Shown here: positions 1 through 7,083 of the stretch, piece by piece
Layout of the letters: every line of letters starts with the position of its first letter
Numbering within the stretch: the stretch's first letter is position 1
DNA from: a virus
IMG/VR virus record: IMGVR_UViG_3300036715_003906
Location: 1-64,000 of that record
Length of the DNA stretch: 64,000 nucleotides
Reading direction: 5' to 3' (one strand)
Notes under the pieces: generated by a model
Told to the model about the DNA's origin: nothing
Database searches by the model: none
Seen by the model: the letters and a program-made list of their open reading frames with translations, nothing else
Made by a program: the position numbers and the translations under genes

Positions 1-121
1 GGGCCAACTCCCTGAGCAGGTGGTCGTAGCCCGTCGGTTCGGGCGGGGGCGGCGGGGGCGGCGGTGACGGGAGGCCGTCGTGGACGGCGCGGGGGCGCTT
101 CTGCTTTTCGGTGAGGGCCAT
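1..121 (-). CDS. Unknown protein, N-terminal part only (runs off the left edge)
   Basis: Minus-strand frame starting at an ATG (119-121) and still open at base 1, so about 40 residues are visible. It begins MALTEKQKRPRAV, followed by a run of eight prolines and then a GYDHLLREL segment. The basic, Pro-rich start suggests a flexible N-terminal arm. The start is preceded by TAGACT eight bases upstream, a plausible -10 box, and the gene is divergent from the HNH gene at 160. No family is recognised. Confidence 0.5.
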   Translation of the reverse strand, partial: MALTEKQKRPRAVHDGLPSPPPPPPPPEPTGYDHLLRELA

Positions 122-159
122 CCCCCGAGTCTAGCGCATCCTGTGCTACCCCTCCGCCC

Positions 160-480
160 GTGGATCGTTTCCGTGCCCGCCAGCGCCGTCAAACCCTCCG
201 GGAAGAGGCTATCGCCCACCTCGGGGGCCGGTGCCAGATCTGCGGGTACGATCGCTGTCCAGAGGCCCTGGAGTTCCACCACCTGGACCCCGGGGAAAAG
301 GACTTCACGATCAGCCGCAGGCTAGGCAAGCTCTCCGCCCTCCTCCCGGAACTGCGCAAGTGCGCCCTCCTCTGCGCCAACTGTCACCGGGAGGTCCACG
401 CCGGCCAGCATCCGCGCTTCCTCGCCCTCGACTACCAGGAGGGCGGGGGCCTCTACGACGACGATTCCGAGTCCTCGTAA
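160..480 (+). CDS. HNH endonuclease-like protein
   Basis: A 106-residue protein with a compact HNH/zinc-finger fold. C25-x2-C28 (CQIC) and C72-x2-C75 (CANC) form the structural zinc site, and EFHH at 38-41 supplies the conserved histidine pair of the beta-beta-alpha metal finger; another His lies in CHREVH. This size is typical of free-standing phage HNH nucleases, which nick or cut DNA in packaging, recombination or homing; the specific role is not visible. Start is GTG at 160, the first start in frame after an upstream stop. The 3' end overlaps the convergent gene at 453-680 by 28 bases. Confidence 0.75.
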   Translation: MDRFRARQRRQTLREEAIAHLGGRCQICGYDRCPEALEFHHLDPGEKDFTISRRLGKLSALLPELRKCALLCANCHREVHAGQHPRFLALDYQEGGGLYDDDSESS

Positions 481-680
481 TCCCCCGGGACGATTGCGTG
501 GACGTCCCCCCGCAGAATCCGCCAACGCTGGATCGCCCCTCCCCGCACCCTTTCGAGGAGCACCCCGGAGCCCCGCGCCCGGACCACCCTTCCCCGGTTC
601 AGGGTGGGCCCCCCTGGGCTCTCATCCCAGAACGAGACCCACACCCCCGCGGTGAGCTTTCTCCTCACTTCCCGCATCTT
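453..680 (-). CDS. Small basic protein of unknown function
   Basis: A 75-residue protein starting MREVRRKLTAG. The ATG lies inside the end of the SWIM gene upstream, so the two are probably translationally coupled. The sequence alternates short strands (VWVSFWDE, GRVVRARGSGVLLERV, WRILRGDVHAIV) and looks like a small beta-barrel, but no family is recognised. The acidic tail overlaps the convergent HNH gene by 28 bases. A longer frame reaches back to 713, but that start lies well inside the SWIM gene. Confidence 0.55.
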   Translation of the reverse strand, partial: KMREVRRKLTAGVWVSFWDESPGGPTLNRGRVVRARGSGVLLERVRGGAIQRWRILRGDVHAIVPGDYEDSESSS

Positions 681-955
681 TCGTAGAGGCCGCAGGCGAA
701 GATGTGCTTGCACTTCGACCCCCGTTCCATGTGGTCGGGGCAGGTGCAGGTGGAGGTCTTGTTCGCCCGGTTCACGGTCACCGTGTAGACCGCCTCGCCG
801 CCCTCGACCACGAACTGGTCGTCGCGGTACTCGTCGGGGGTCACGTTGGCGACCAGGGCGATGGCCTTCTCGATCCGGGTCCGGGCGGCGGGCATCTTGG
901 CGATCCAGAGGCGGGCGACGGTGCTGGCGGCGGAGGAGGGGGTCGAGGTGGTCAT
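665..955 (-). CDS. SWIM zinc-finger protein
   Basis: A 96-residue protein with a C-terminal SWIM motif C70-x-C72-x9-C82-x-H84 (CTC...KCKH). SWIM fingers bind DNA or protein and occur in recombination accessory factors. Here the domain stands almost alone, preceded by a short strand-rich segment (AVYTVTV). The ATG at 955 is chosen because a complete TTGATT-N17-TAGTAG promoter ends four bases before it; the longer frame to 1033 would read through that promoter. The gene overlaps its downstream neighbour at 680. Confidence 0.75.
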   Translation of the reverse strand: MTTSTPSSAASTVARLWIAKMPAARTRIEKAIALVANVTPDEYRDDQFVVEGGEAVYTVTVNRANKTSTCTCPDHMERGSKCKHIFACGLYERCGK

Positions 956-959
956 GGAG

Positions 960-988
960 CTACTACGCGGCCCCTCCCCGAGAATCAA
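960..988 (-). promoter_or_regulatory. Class I leaderless promoter of the SWIM gene
   Basis: Reading the minus strand: TTGATT (983-988), 17-base spacer, TAGTAG (960-965), then CTCC and the ATG. Predicted initiation would fall on or next to the start codon. An AAATCGAC block lies about 15 bases upstream of the -35 box and recurs at the 1592 and 45520 copies. Confidence 0.7.
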
Positions 989-1017
989 AAGCCGCCCGTC
1001 GATTTCTTTTCGGCCCG

Positions 1018-1236
1018 CTATTTCAGCGGGCACCCGACGCGCTCGGCGGCCTTCACGGCCTCGTCGAAGCTCCCGTACCTCGTCCGTCGCCCCCCGCCCC
1101 GGGAGAGGTAGTCGTTGCCCCCCAGGTCATGGAAGAGGGGGTAGCGGTGGGACCCCATTCCCCCCTCGTGGCACTTGCCGCCGCACTCGCACGACTCGAA
1201 CCGAAGGCGTCTCCTACCCCCGCCGTACACCGTCAC
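1018..1236 (-). CDS. Small Cys-rich protein
   Basis: A 72-residue protein with a C-x-C-x3-C cluster (CECGGKC) near residue 17 and Gly/Arg-rich surroundings, possibly metal binding. Start is GTG at 1236 overlapping the stop of the S24-like gene in a GTGA arrangement, so the pair is probably coupled. The stop codon is 30 bases before the -35 box of the next gene's promoter. No family is recognised. Confidence 0.55.
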   Translation of the reverse strand: MTVYGGGRRRLRFESCECGGKCHEGGMGSHRYPLFHDLGGNDYLSRGGGRRTRYGSFDEAVKAAERVGCPLK

Positions 1237-1547
1237 GGGGCGATGGCGGGGGGTAACGGAGCCACCCCGATGAGCCTCCCGTAGACGTGTTTTTCAAGAG
1301 TCCAGCCGTTACAGTGGCCGTGGTTATTTGAAATCTGCAAGAGCTTGCCCTTCCGGGCCGTGCCGAGGTGGAGGAACTTCCGCCCCCGTACCTTGCAGAA
1401 CACGATGTCCCCGACGTCCGCGTCCGCCCCGAGGACGGGGGCCCCCGGGACGAGCTGGCCCGAGTAGACCCGGGGGGTCATCGAGTTTCCGTGGGGACAA
1501 AAAGAGACGGTTTCGCCGGCTTTCAGGCGGTCGTTCTGGTTTTGCAT
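1233..1547 (-). CDS. S24/LexA-fold-like protein
   Basis: A 104-residue protein resembling the C-terminal peptidase S24 domain of LexA and phage repressors. GNSMTPRVYSGQLV (residues 20-33) matches the loop carrying the catalytic serine, and VGDIVFCKV matches the following strand. The lysine expected before the next strand pair is replaced around FLHLGTA, so self-cleavage activity is doubtful. There is no DNA-binding domain. It could be a signal-peptidase-fold protein, a UmuD-like decoy or an anti-repressor. ATG at 1547 is the first start in the aligned region. Confidence 0.6.
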   Translation of the reverse strand: MQNQNDRLKAGETVSFCPHGNSMTPRVYSGQLVPGAPVLGADADVGDIVFCKVRGRKFLHLGTARKGKLLQISNNHGHCNGWTLEKHVYGRLIGVAPLPPAIAP

Positions 1548-1591
1548 GAGACCCGGACGATCGACCTTTGGAAAAATCGACAGGGCCGCTT

Positions 1592-1620
1592 TTGATTCCG
1601 AGGGGGGCGCTGCGTAGTAC
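1592..1620 (+). promoter_or_regulatory. Class I leaderless promoter
   Basis: TTGATT (1592-1597), 17 bases, TAGTAC (1615-1620), CCCC, ATG at 1625. This is the cleanest copy in the window. An AAAATCGAC block lies upstream at about 1574-1581. Confidence 0.75.
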
Positions 1621-1624
1621 CCCC

Positions 1625-1822
1625 ATGACCACGACGACCGCCACCCCGCCCCGGACCCGCCCCCTCTGCCCCTGCTGCTCGCAGCGGATGACGTCCGACG
1701 AGGACACCGTGCTCCTCTCGGGCGTCGGCTACCACTCCGACTGCGTGGCCGAGGTGAACGCGGACCTCGACGCCCGGGACGCCGACCTCGACCTCGACCC
1801 GGACTACCTGGCGGCCGTCTGA
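1625..1822 (+). CDS. Small zinc-finger-like protein with acidic tail
   Basis: A 65-residue protein. C-x-x-C (CPCC, around residues 15-18) and a later H-x3-C pair (YHSDC) could bind one zinc ion; the C-terminal 20 residues are mostly Asp and hydrophobic. The start is fixed by the promoter ending four bases upstream. Function is unknown; small zinc fingers of this size in phages are often early host-takeover or nucleic-acid-binding proteins, but nothing here shows that. Confidence 0.65.
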   Translation: MTTTTATPPRTRPLCPCCSQRMTSDEDTVLLSGVGYHSDCVAEVNADLDARDADLDLDPDYLAAV

Positions 1823-1836
1823 GTCCCTCGGCGCCC

Positions 1837-2241
1837 ATGCGGGGCGTCGAATCCCAACCGTTGGGCTTCCCGGTGGAGGCAACGGCCGAGCAGTTCCGGG
1901 CCCTCGCCCGGGTCCAGGTCAGCAAGGACGACCTCCGTAAGTTCGTCCGCTCGGTCTTCCGCCCCAAGGTCATCGAGGGTGGCCCCCTCGACCCGACGGA
2001 GGAAGCGGAGAACGACTGCGATAGGCTGCTCGGGAAGATCATCCCGCTCTTCGAGGGCGGTCGGGGGAACGACCTCCCCGGGGTCGCCGGCACGGCGTGG
2101 GGCGCCTACAATAGCTTGAACGAATATCTCGCTTACGAACGCGGGAATAATGACGCAACCCGGCTGGATTCCATGTGGTTTGGGGACTCGGCCCGCCTCA
2201 ATGAGCGCGCCCTGAAGGTCGCCCTGGCGATGGTCGGCTGA
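1837..2241 (+). CDS. DUF932 protein, C-terminal part only
   Basis: The 134 residues match the C-terminal third of DUF932 / phage-plasmid-like proteins of the TIGR03299 type. The diagnostic GTAWGAYNSLNEYL stretch (about residues 85-98) is followed by a small loop and the SMWFGDSARLNERAL helix. Full-length members are about 300 residues, so some 170 N-terminal residues are missing. No RBS or recurring promoter precedes the ATG at 1837, and the plus gene just upstream is in another frame. Truncated remnant is my preferred reading. Confidence 0.6.
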   Translation: MRGVESQPLGFPVEATAEQFRALARVQVSKDDLRKFVRSVFRPKVIEGGPLDPTEEAENDCDRLLGKIIPLFEGGRGNDLPGVAGTAWGAYNSLNEYLAYERGNNDATRLDSMWFGDSARLNERALKVALAMVG

Positions 2242-2305
2242 ACAACTCCCCTGCGAAGGGGGTAGCCGCGACGAGAAGGACCCCACGGTACACCCCGTCG
2301 ACCTC

Positions 2306-2919
2306 GTGCGCTTCATGATGAGCACGGGCCTCTTTGACGAGGAGACCGAAGGGGGCCCGGGCCTCGTCGGAGCCTTCACCGAAGGGGACCCCGCGTGGCG
2401 GGTCCTCCTCGGCACGGGCGAGAACGCCTCGGGCAAGAGCCCGGTCCGCCGGCTCATCAGCGCCATCTGCCAGCGGCAGAAGAAGGTCGAGCACATCGTG
2501 ACCAGCCTGGAGGCCAAGACCCATCACAGCGACGCCCCCTGGCTCGCCATGGTCTACGGCTCCGAAGCGTGGTCGGCGACGGGACAGAACTCGGCCCACC
2601 TCATCCTCGGCGGGATCCGTACAGCCAGGGGGCGGGAGACGCCCCACGTCCTCACCTGGGACGAGCCCGAGCTGGGGCTGAGTGAAGGCGCCCAGCTTGC
2701 CGCCGGAGAGGCTTTTGCTGACCTTGGGCGGGCCCCAGGAGCGCACACGAGGGTGATGGCCCTGGTCACCCACAGCCGACACATCGGAAGGGCTCTCCTG
2801 CCCCTCCGGCCACCCTGGAGGACTGGCTCCAGGCCCCGCTCGTCCCCCGCCCCCTGGAGGACCTCGAGAGCGCCGGCCACGCGCGCTTCCGCCGGGTCTC
2901 GGCGATCCTGAAAGAGTGA
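2306..2919 (+). pseudogene. ABC/AAA-type ATPase, frameshifted near its 3' end
   Basis: Walker A GTGENASGKS (36-45) and Walker B VLTWDEPELGLSE (115-127), followed by a VTHSRH sensor-like strand, place this in the ABC-type/AAA_21 group of small stand-alone ATPases. The fold order is normal up to codon 160. The frame then runs into an arginine-rich artefact ending at 2911. A second frame, from about 2795 to a TGA at 2917-2919, restores a natural tail (ATLEDWLQAPLV ... RVSAILKE). A small indel around 2790-2805 is therefore likely. The start region is weak: no stop-free ATG lies upstream, and a GTG six bases before the ATG is an alternative. Confidence 0.6.
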
Positions 2920-2928
2920 CGGGGGCTT

Positions 2929-2957
2929 TTGCTTCTCGCCCTCCACGCGCGTAGTAC
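2929..2957 (+). promoter_or_regulatory. Class I promoter preceding an AGG codon
   Basis: TTGCTT (2929-2934), 17 bases, TAGTAC (2952-2957), CGCC, then AGG at 2962 where other copies have ATG. GAAAGAGTGAC lies upstream at 2910-2920. Confidence 0.65.
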
Positions 2958-2961
2958 CGCC

Positions 2962-3276
2962 AGGGCCACGCAAACCGACCCCAAGGGCATCCCTCACGAC
3001 TACGACGCGGAGTACTTCAAGACCGCGAAGCGACCCACCGAAGCCCTCCAGGTGAAGGTGGGGGACATCGTGGAGTGGACCAAATACTTCCTCAAGAGCA
3101 CGGGCCACGGGCCCACCCATCCCGCCTGGCGTCTCCAGGGTCGGGTCGAGAGCCTCTGCGACGAGGGCGCTTTCAAGGGCTGGCCCCGGGTCCTCTGGGC
3201 CGGCCGCGACGAGGCGAACCTCGTCTGCCCCGTCACCCTCTGTTTCCCCGGCGCGAACCTGCGCCGCCTGGAGTAA
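2962..3276 (+). CDS. Unknown protein, apparent AGG start
   Basis: A 104-codon frame beginning exactly at an AGG four bases after a promoter, where other members of the promoter family have ATG. Reading AGG as Met gives M-ATQTDPKGIPHDYDAEYFK, a sensible N-terminus; the first other in-frame start is far inside. A formal TTG start at 2929 exists only within the promoter. The protein has a VKVGDIVEWTKYF strand (about 35-47), reminiscent of small SH3-like barrels, and a Trp-rich centre. No family is recognised. A T-to-G change, an AGG start, or a sequencing artefact are all possible. Confidence 0.55.
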   Translation, partial: RATQTDPKGIPHDYDAEYFKTAKRPTEALQVKVGDIVEWTKYFLKSTGHGPTHPAWRLQGRVESLCDEGAFKGWPRVLWAGRDEANLVCPVTLCFPGANLRRLE

Positions 3277-3337
3277 CCCTGCCCGTGCCCGTTCGGCGAC
3301 TCGTGAGCGCCTGCTCGACTTCGTTTTCCCCGAACGA

Positions 3338-3499
3338 GTGGCGCCCTCGCCGACCCCGTTCCCGGAGTTCCCCGAGCCCCGGGGGATTCGGCCGGGGGAG
3401 CTGATCGTGTTCGTGTCGCCCGACCGACGGAAGGCGCCCACCACGGAGTTCCGCATCGACTTCCGCGTGGAGTTCAGCAGGGAGTTTACGACGGGCTGA
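3338..3499 (+). CDS. Short protein, possibly the 3' part of a broken gene
   Basis: A 53-residue frame from a GTG. The coding style (PEFPEPRGIRPGELIVFV, then alternating charged strands) is more natural than either other frame. In-frame sense codons continue upstream to about 3277 (RERLLDFVFPERV) without a start, and a GTG at about 3287 (MPVRRL) leads into them only if one base is inserted. This may therefore be the end of a roughly 70-residue frameshifted gene. Function is unknown. Confidence 0.35.
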   Translation: MAPSPTPFPEFPEPRGIRPGELIVFVSPDRRKAPTTEFRIDFRVEFSREFTTG

Positions 3500-3531
3500 A
3501 CGACGACGAGTGATAAAGATCCGGGGGGCTT

Positions 3532-3560
3532 TTGATTCCCGACCAGCTCCCGCGTAGTAG
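3532..3560 (+). promoter_or_regulatory. Class I promoter preceding an AGG codon
   Basis: TTGATT (3532-3537), 17 bases, TAGTAG (3555-3560), CCAC, then AGG at 3565. Confidence 0.65.
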
Positions 3561-3564
3561 CCAC

Positions 3565-3837
3565 AGGACCCCCCTGAACGCCTCCCTCGGGCAGCAGCAC
3601 GCGATGGACTTCCTCACCGGCCCGTTGCCGTTGCCCCCCATCTCCGAGGATACCTGCACCCTCACCTTTTGGGCGAGTCACGCCATCGGGGCGTGCCGGG
3701 CAGACCTGACCCTGGAGTCTCCCGGGGAGGATTGTAAATTCTGCCTGATGGCCTACCTTTCGGCCTACCAGGCCACCTGCGCGACTTTCTACCAGATGTC
3801 CTGGCAGATGTTTGATTCCGGACGTCCCCCCGCGTAG
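3565..3837 (+). CDS. Unknown Cys-containing protein, apparent AGG start
   Basis: The frame opens at the AGG four bases after a promoter and gives M-TPLNASLGQQHAMDFL if AGG is read as Met; the first ATG in frame is at 3604. The 90-residue product has Cys residues spaced C-x14-C ... CKFC in a helix-rich segment ending YQMSWQMF. The stop codon TAG is itself the start of the TAGTAC box of the next promoter, so the last ten codons are made of promoter DNA. No family is recognised. Confidence 0.55.
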   Translation, partial: RTPLNASLGQQHAMDFLTGPLPLPPISEDTCTLTFWASHAIGACRADLTLESPGEDCKFCLMAYLSAYQATCATFYQMSWQMFDSGRPPA

Positions 3838-3840
3838 TAC
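3812..3840 (+). promoter_or_regulatory. Class I leaderless promoter
   Basis: TTGATT (3812-3817), 17 bases, TAGTAC (3835-3840), CCCC, ATG at 3845. It lies wholly inside the 3' end of the preceding gene. Confidence 0.75.
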
Positions 3841-3844
3841 CCCC

Positions 3845-4135
3845 ATGCGCCTGACCCGCTACCAGATTCCCAAAGCCCCGTTCTACATCCTCGGCTGGGC
3901 CGCGGACCCCAGCGCGGTCTACCGCACGAGCCGCTACATCGTCCCCGCGGCTTCGGCCGCGGAGGCAGAGAAGCTCAAGGGGGAGGTCGAGGCGGCCCTC
4001 GGGACCCACAAGGGCTCGGTCATTGTCTCGATCGAGACCGAGAAGCCCGAACTGCGCAAGGGCGTCTGGTACGCCCTGGGGATGCCCCCCGTCTTCCGCT
4101 TAGCGGTCTCGCATGGTGTACGGGAGGCCCCATGA
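3845..4135 (+). CDS. Unknown 96-residue protein
   Basis: Start set by the promoter ending four bases upstream. The product has a YQIPKAPFYILGW N-terminus, a central Ala/Glu-rich helix (ASAAEAEKLKGEVEAALG) and a following strand (GSVIVSIET). It overlaps the HNH gene by ATGA. It may act as a small regulator or nuclease partner, but nothing proves that. Confidence 0.6.
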   Translation: MRLTRYQIPKAPFYILGWAADPSAVYRTSRYIVPAASAAEAEKLKGEVEAALGTHKGSVIVSIETEKPELRKGVWYALGMPPVFRLAVSHGVREAP

Positions 4136-4635
4136 AAGAGACATGGCGCCCCATCCCGGGCATCCCGGGCTACGAAGCCAGCGACCGTGGTCGCGTGCGG
4201 TCCTGGGTCAAACGGCAGGGGGTCCGGCGAGACAGGCCCCTCCTCCGCAAGCCCGTCGAGAACAAGCAGCGAGGCTGCTACCAGCTCATGAACTTCTCGA
4301 CCCCCCGCGGCGTGGTGAGGCGCTACGTCCACCATGTCGTCCTCCGGGCCTTCGGTAAACCGGGCAGGAGGGGGCAAGAGGTCCGACACCTCGACGGCAA
4401 CAACCGCAACAACCGCCTCGACAACCTGAAATGGGGGACGCACCGGGTCAACATGCGCGACCAGGTCGCCCACGGGACCCACACGAAGGGCCACCGGAAC
4501 GGCAACGCCAAGCTCACCCCCCGGCAGGTAGCCGCCATCCGCCGGAGCCCGGCGACGGGGCGCTCTCTGGCCGAGGAGTACGGCGTCCACCCCTCGACCA
4601 TCGCCCGGGTAAAGACGGGGCAGCGGTATGTCTAA
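4132..4635 (+). CDS. HNH homing endonuclease with NUMOD4 domain
   Basis: A 167-residue protein with the classic free-standing homing nuclease order. A NUMOD4 motif lies at the N-terminus (WRPIPGIPGYEASDRGRVRS, 4-23). The HNH_3 core is around 66-110 (HHVVLRAFG, then HLDGNNRNNRLDNLKWGT with the catalytic Asn and His). A C-terminal helix-turn-helix (LAEEYGVHPSTIARVKTG) provides target specificity. Such genes spread between phages by cutting at the insertion site. It is followed without a gap by the Dam gene (8-base overlap), so it may have been inserted beside the methylase. Confidence 0.9.
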   Translation: MKETWRPIPGIPGYEASDRGRVRSWVKRQGVRRDRPLLRKPVENKQRGCYQLMNFSTPRGVVRRYVHHVVLRAFGKPGRRGQEVRHLDGNNRNNRLDNLKWGTHRVNMRDQVAHGTHTKGHRNGNAKLTPRQVAAIRRSPATGRSLAEEYGVHPSTIARVKTGQRYV

Positions 4636-5479
4636 GCCCCTCTTCAAATGGGCCGGCGGCAAGACCCGGCTCCTGCCCCACCTGCTCGCGATCCTGCCCG
4701 AGCGGGTCCATGCCTACTACGAGCCCTTCCTCGGGGGCGCGGCCGTGTTCTTCGCCCTCCAGCGGGAAGGTCGGTTCGAGCGCGCCCACCTCTCCGACAA
4801 GAACCCGGTGCTCACGAGCTTTTACAGCGTCATCCGGGGCGCCCCCGCGATGTTCTCGTCCCGGCTCGCCGCCCTCCTGCCCGCCTACCAGGAGAACCCC
4901 GAGGCGACCTTCCTCGCCTGGCGGGAGCGGTTCAACCGCAGGGACACGGACGCCATCACGCAGGCCGCCCTCTTCCTGGCCCTCAACAAGTCCTGCTTCA
5001 ATGGGCTCTACCGGGTCAACCGCTACGGACGCTTCAATGTCCCCTGGGGCAAGGAGCCCGTCCTGTCCCTCCCGACGGCGGAGGAAGTCGAGGCGGCCGG
5101 CCGGGCCCTCCTCGACGTGGGGATCGGGAACCTGGACTTCGAGGCGGCCACCAAGGACGCGGCCCCCGGCTCCCTCGTCTACCTCGACCCGCCCTACGTC
5201 CCCGCCAGCGACACGGCAGACTTCGTGGGCTACGCGGCCGGGGGCTTCGGTCTCGACGAGCACAAGAGGGTCGCCCGGGTCGCCCGGGAGCTTGCCCACC
5301 GGGGGGTGCAGGTCGTCGCGTCCAACGCCGACGTCCCCCTGGTCCGTGAGCTGTACGAGGGCTTCACCTTCACCCCCCTCTCTGTCCAGCGCTCAATCAG
5401 CGCCCGGGCCGGGAGCCGCGTCACCGTCGGGGAGGTCATCCTCACGAGCTACCCCACGAAGTGCGCCCGCGCGGTGTAG
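4628..5479 (+). CDS. DNA adenine N6-methyltransferase, Dam/D12 class
   Basis: A 283-residue alpha-class N6-adenine methylase. The AdoMet-binding motif I FKWAGGKTR is at 6-14, ending in the usual PHL segment. The second FxG element EPFLGGAAV is at 32-40 and the catalytic DPPY at 187-190. Target recognition lies between. Length matches T4 Dam and DpnM (about 260-285). It probably methylates GATC-like sites to protect phage DNA from restriction, although specificity cannot be read from the sequence. The C-terminus ends in CARAV, with its stop codon inside GGTGTAG. Confidence 0.93.
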   Translation: MSKPLFKWAGGKTRLLPHLLAILPERVHAYYEPFLGGAAVFFALQREGRFERAHLSDKNPVLTSFYSVIRGAPAMFSSRLAALLPAYQENPEATFLAWRERFNRRDTDAITQAALFLALNKSCFNGLYRVNRYGRFNVPWGKEPVLSLPTAEEVEAAGRALLDVGIGNLDFEAATKDAAPGSLVYLDPPYVPASDTADFVGYAAGGFGLDEHKRVARVARELAHRGVQVVASNADVPLVRELYEGFTFTPLSVQRSISARAGSRVTVGEVILTSYPTKCARAV

Positions 5480-5518
5480 CCGGGGGGGGGCAGGGGACAA
5501 TCCACGCTCACCTGCGCT

Positions 5519-5881
5519 ATGAGCGGGCTCGCCATCGAGCCCGGCTGCCAGGTCAGGTTCTACTTCCTGACCCAGAACATCTACGGCAACGACCTCGGCC
5601 CCGTCACCTACGGGGCCTGGGCTCCCCGGTCCCTCCCTTTTCGGGTCCGCTACCGGGGCTACGGGGACATCGAGGCGCCCGAGCCCGAGGATGAACGGAT
5701 CGCCAAGGTCGCGGCGGAGTGCTTTGACCTCGACATCCTCTCCCGGGGCTGGGGGGAGAACACGGTTCACGACGTGCCGACCCGCAAGGGCAGGATCCTG
5801 CCCCAGCTCGTCGAGGCTGCCTGGAACGCCTCCAGGTTCACGAGTTTGAGCACGGCCCGCTGCGCCGCTGGCCCCCCGTGA
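5519..5881 (+). CDS. Unknown 120-residue protein
   Basis: Begins at an ATG 37 bases after the Dam stop with a plausible ACAATC -10 about 22 bases upstream; no strong SD. N-terminal half is strand-rich (CQVRFYFLTQ, PFRVRYRGYGD), then an acidic helix (DERIAKVAAECFDL). The last 20 codons look less natural and overlap the next gene by GTGA. No family is recognised. Confidence 0.55.
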   Translation: MSGLAIEPGCQVRFYFLTQNIYGNDLGPVTYGAWAPRSLPFRVRYRGYGDIEAPEPEDERIAKVAAECFDLDILSRGWGENTVHDVPTRKGRILPQLVEAAWNASRFTSLSTARCAAGPP

Positions 5882-6675
5882 TCGTGCCGAAGGGTGTCCC
5901 GACCCTGGCCCGCCTCCACAAGCACCTTGCCCCCCACGCGGCCGAATACGGGGGGCTCGGGGAGTCCCCGGGCTACCTGCTCCGCCGGGAGGGCTACGGC
6001 CACTACAGCGTCTCCTGGGCGGGCGGGGAGGGCGGGGAGGACGGCGCGGATAGGGAGCACCTCGCCCGCTTCCTGGCGGCGCTCCGCTTCGAGTACGATG
6101 TCGAGCCCGAGCAGACCGGCCCGGACTCGGGCAAGCTCCATGTGGGGCCCCGGCAGGGCATCTCGGCGCACCTGCCGCCGATCCGCTCCCCCTTCCTGTC
6201 CGTGTCCTTCGCCCTCGTCCGGGAGGACATCTGGCAGGCGCTCACGACGGGGCCCACCTACCTCGGGGTGACCATGAACGACTTCCTGAACGACGTGCGG
6301 ACCTTCGCCCGCGCGATCCGGGAGACGGGCCCGGGCGCGGTCCCCTACTACCGCGATTCCTTCGCCTGGACCGGCCCGGCGTCCCAGGTTTACAGCCACG
6401 ACACGGTCGACAGGGCCGTCGGGCTGGCGACGCACTTCCACCGACTCTGCCTGAGCACCCCCGAGGCCGAGGAGGAAGGGCTCCTCCGGGTCGCGGCCGA
6501 GACCGCCCTCCTCTGGCGCGGGTTCCTGTCCGCTCGCCGCCTGTGGCCCCCCAGCTCCGCGGTCGCGGCCCGCGGGTCCGGCCAGCGGCTCGTCGAGTTC
6601 GACTACCTCGACCGCATCCACCGGGTCGCGGGGGCCAGGCGGGATGCCGAGGTCAAGGTCAGGGTGCAGCCGTGA
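5878..6675 (+). CDS. Unknown 265-residue protein
   Basis: GTG start overlapping the previous stop (GTGA). Mixed alpha/beta protein. The N-terminal 60 residues are rich in Gly/His/Tyr. The central part (IWQALTTGPTYLGVTMNDFLNDVRTFARAI) is helical, and the C-terminal half contains HDTVDRAVGLATHFHRLCL. No catalytic motif is evident. It sits in a four-gene plus-strand run with 4-base overlaps, so it is probably co-translated with the small genes at 6672 and 6839. Confidence 0.6.
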   Translation: MIVPKGVPTLARLHKHLAPHAAEYGGLGESPGYLLRREGYGHYSVSWAGGEGGEDGADREHLARFLAALRFEYDVEPEQTGPDSGKLHVGPRQGISAHLPPIRSPFLSVSFALVREDIWQALTTGPTYLGVTMNDFLNDVRTFARAIRETGPGAVPYYRDSFAWTGPASQVYSHDTVDRAVGLATHFHRLCLSTPEAEEEGLLRVAAETALLWRGFLSARRLWPPSSAVAARGSGQRLVEFDYLDRIHRVAGARRDAEVKVRVQP

Positions 6676-6842
6676 TCACCTTCCGCGCGAGGTATCACCA
6701 GGACTTCCAGGGTGTGATCTTCGACAGGGGCCAGGTCGTCTGGGTCGCCGGAGCCGTGGAAGCCGTCTTCACCGCGGACACCTTCCTGGATGCTCGCCAG
6801 AGGGTCCTCCGCGGGATGGAACGGATCTGGGGTGATCGATGA
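6672..6842 (+). CDS. Small unknown protein
   Basis: A 56-residue product from a GTG overlapping the upstream stop as GTGA. Sequence ITFRARYHQDF...VVWVAGAVEAVF suggests a small strand-rich fold with a C-terminal amphipathic helix (DARQRVLRGMERIWG). A 4-base overlap with the next gene supports expression as a cluster. Confidence 0.5.
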   Translation: MITFRARYHQDFQGVIFDRGQVVWVAGAVEAVFTADTFLDARQRVLRGMERIWGDR

Positions 6843-7033
6843 GCATGGCCCCCAACAGCCCCGACGGCCGCCGCCTGGTCGTCAGGATCCCCGCCGGGGA
6901 CGGGCTCGTGGACGGGCCGAGCACGAACGGCCCGGGCTGGACCTGCACCGTGCCCCAGATCACCGTCCGGCCCAGCATCGCTCAGCCCGGCTACCACGGG
7001 GGGCTCACGGAGGGGGTCCTGCTCGACGCCTGA
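6839..7033 (+). CDS. Small unknown protein, last gene of the plus-strand run
   Basis: A 64-residue product from an ATG overlapping the previous stop as ATGA. It is Gly/Pro-rich with no predicted membrane segment or zinc motif. Followed by a hairpin before the convergent minus-strand block. Confidence 0.5.
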   Translation: MSMAPNSPDGRRLVVRIPAGDGLVDGPSTNGPGWTCTVPQITVRPSIAQPGYHGGLTEGVLLDA

Positions 7034-7044
7034 CGAAAGGGTGT

Positions 7045-7071
7045 CAGAGGGGGTCCCGGGGGGGGACTCTG
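7045..7071. terminator. GC-rich hairpin between convergent genes
   Basis: CAGA...GTCCC-GGGG-GGGAC-TCTG can fold, with an unpaired G-run in the left arm. It lies between convergent stops at 7033 and 7084, where a bidirectional terminator would be expected. There is no U-tract, so the call is weak. Confidence 0.35.
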
Positions 7072-7083
7072 GCGGGTCGATGT

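Noticed and set aside
1233-2093. A 286-codon minus-strand frame joining the S24-like protein to upstream sequence
   Set aside because: Residues before the Met at 1547 are Arg/Gly/Pro-rich, lie opposite the 1625 gene and include its promoter.
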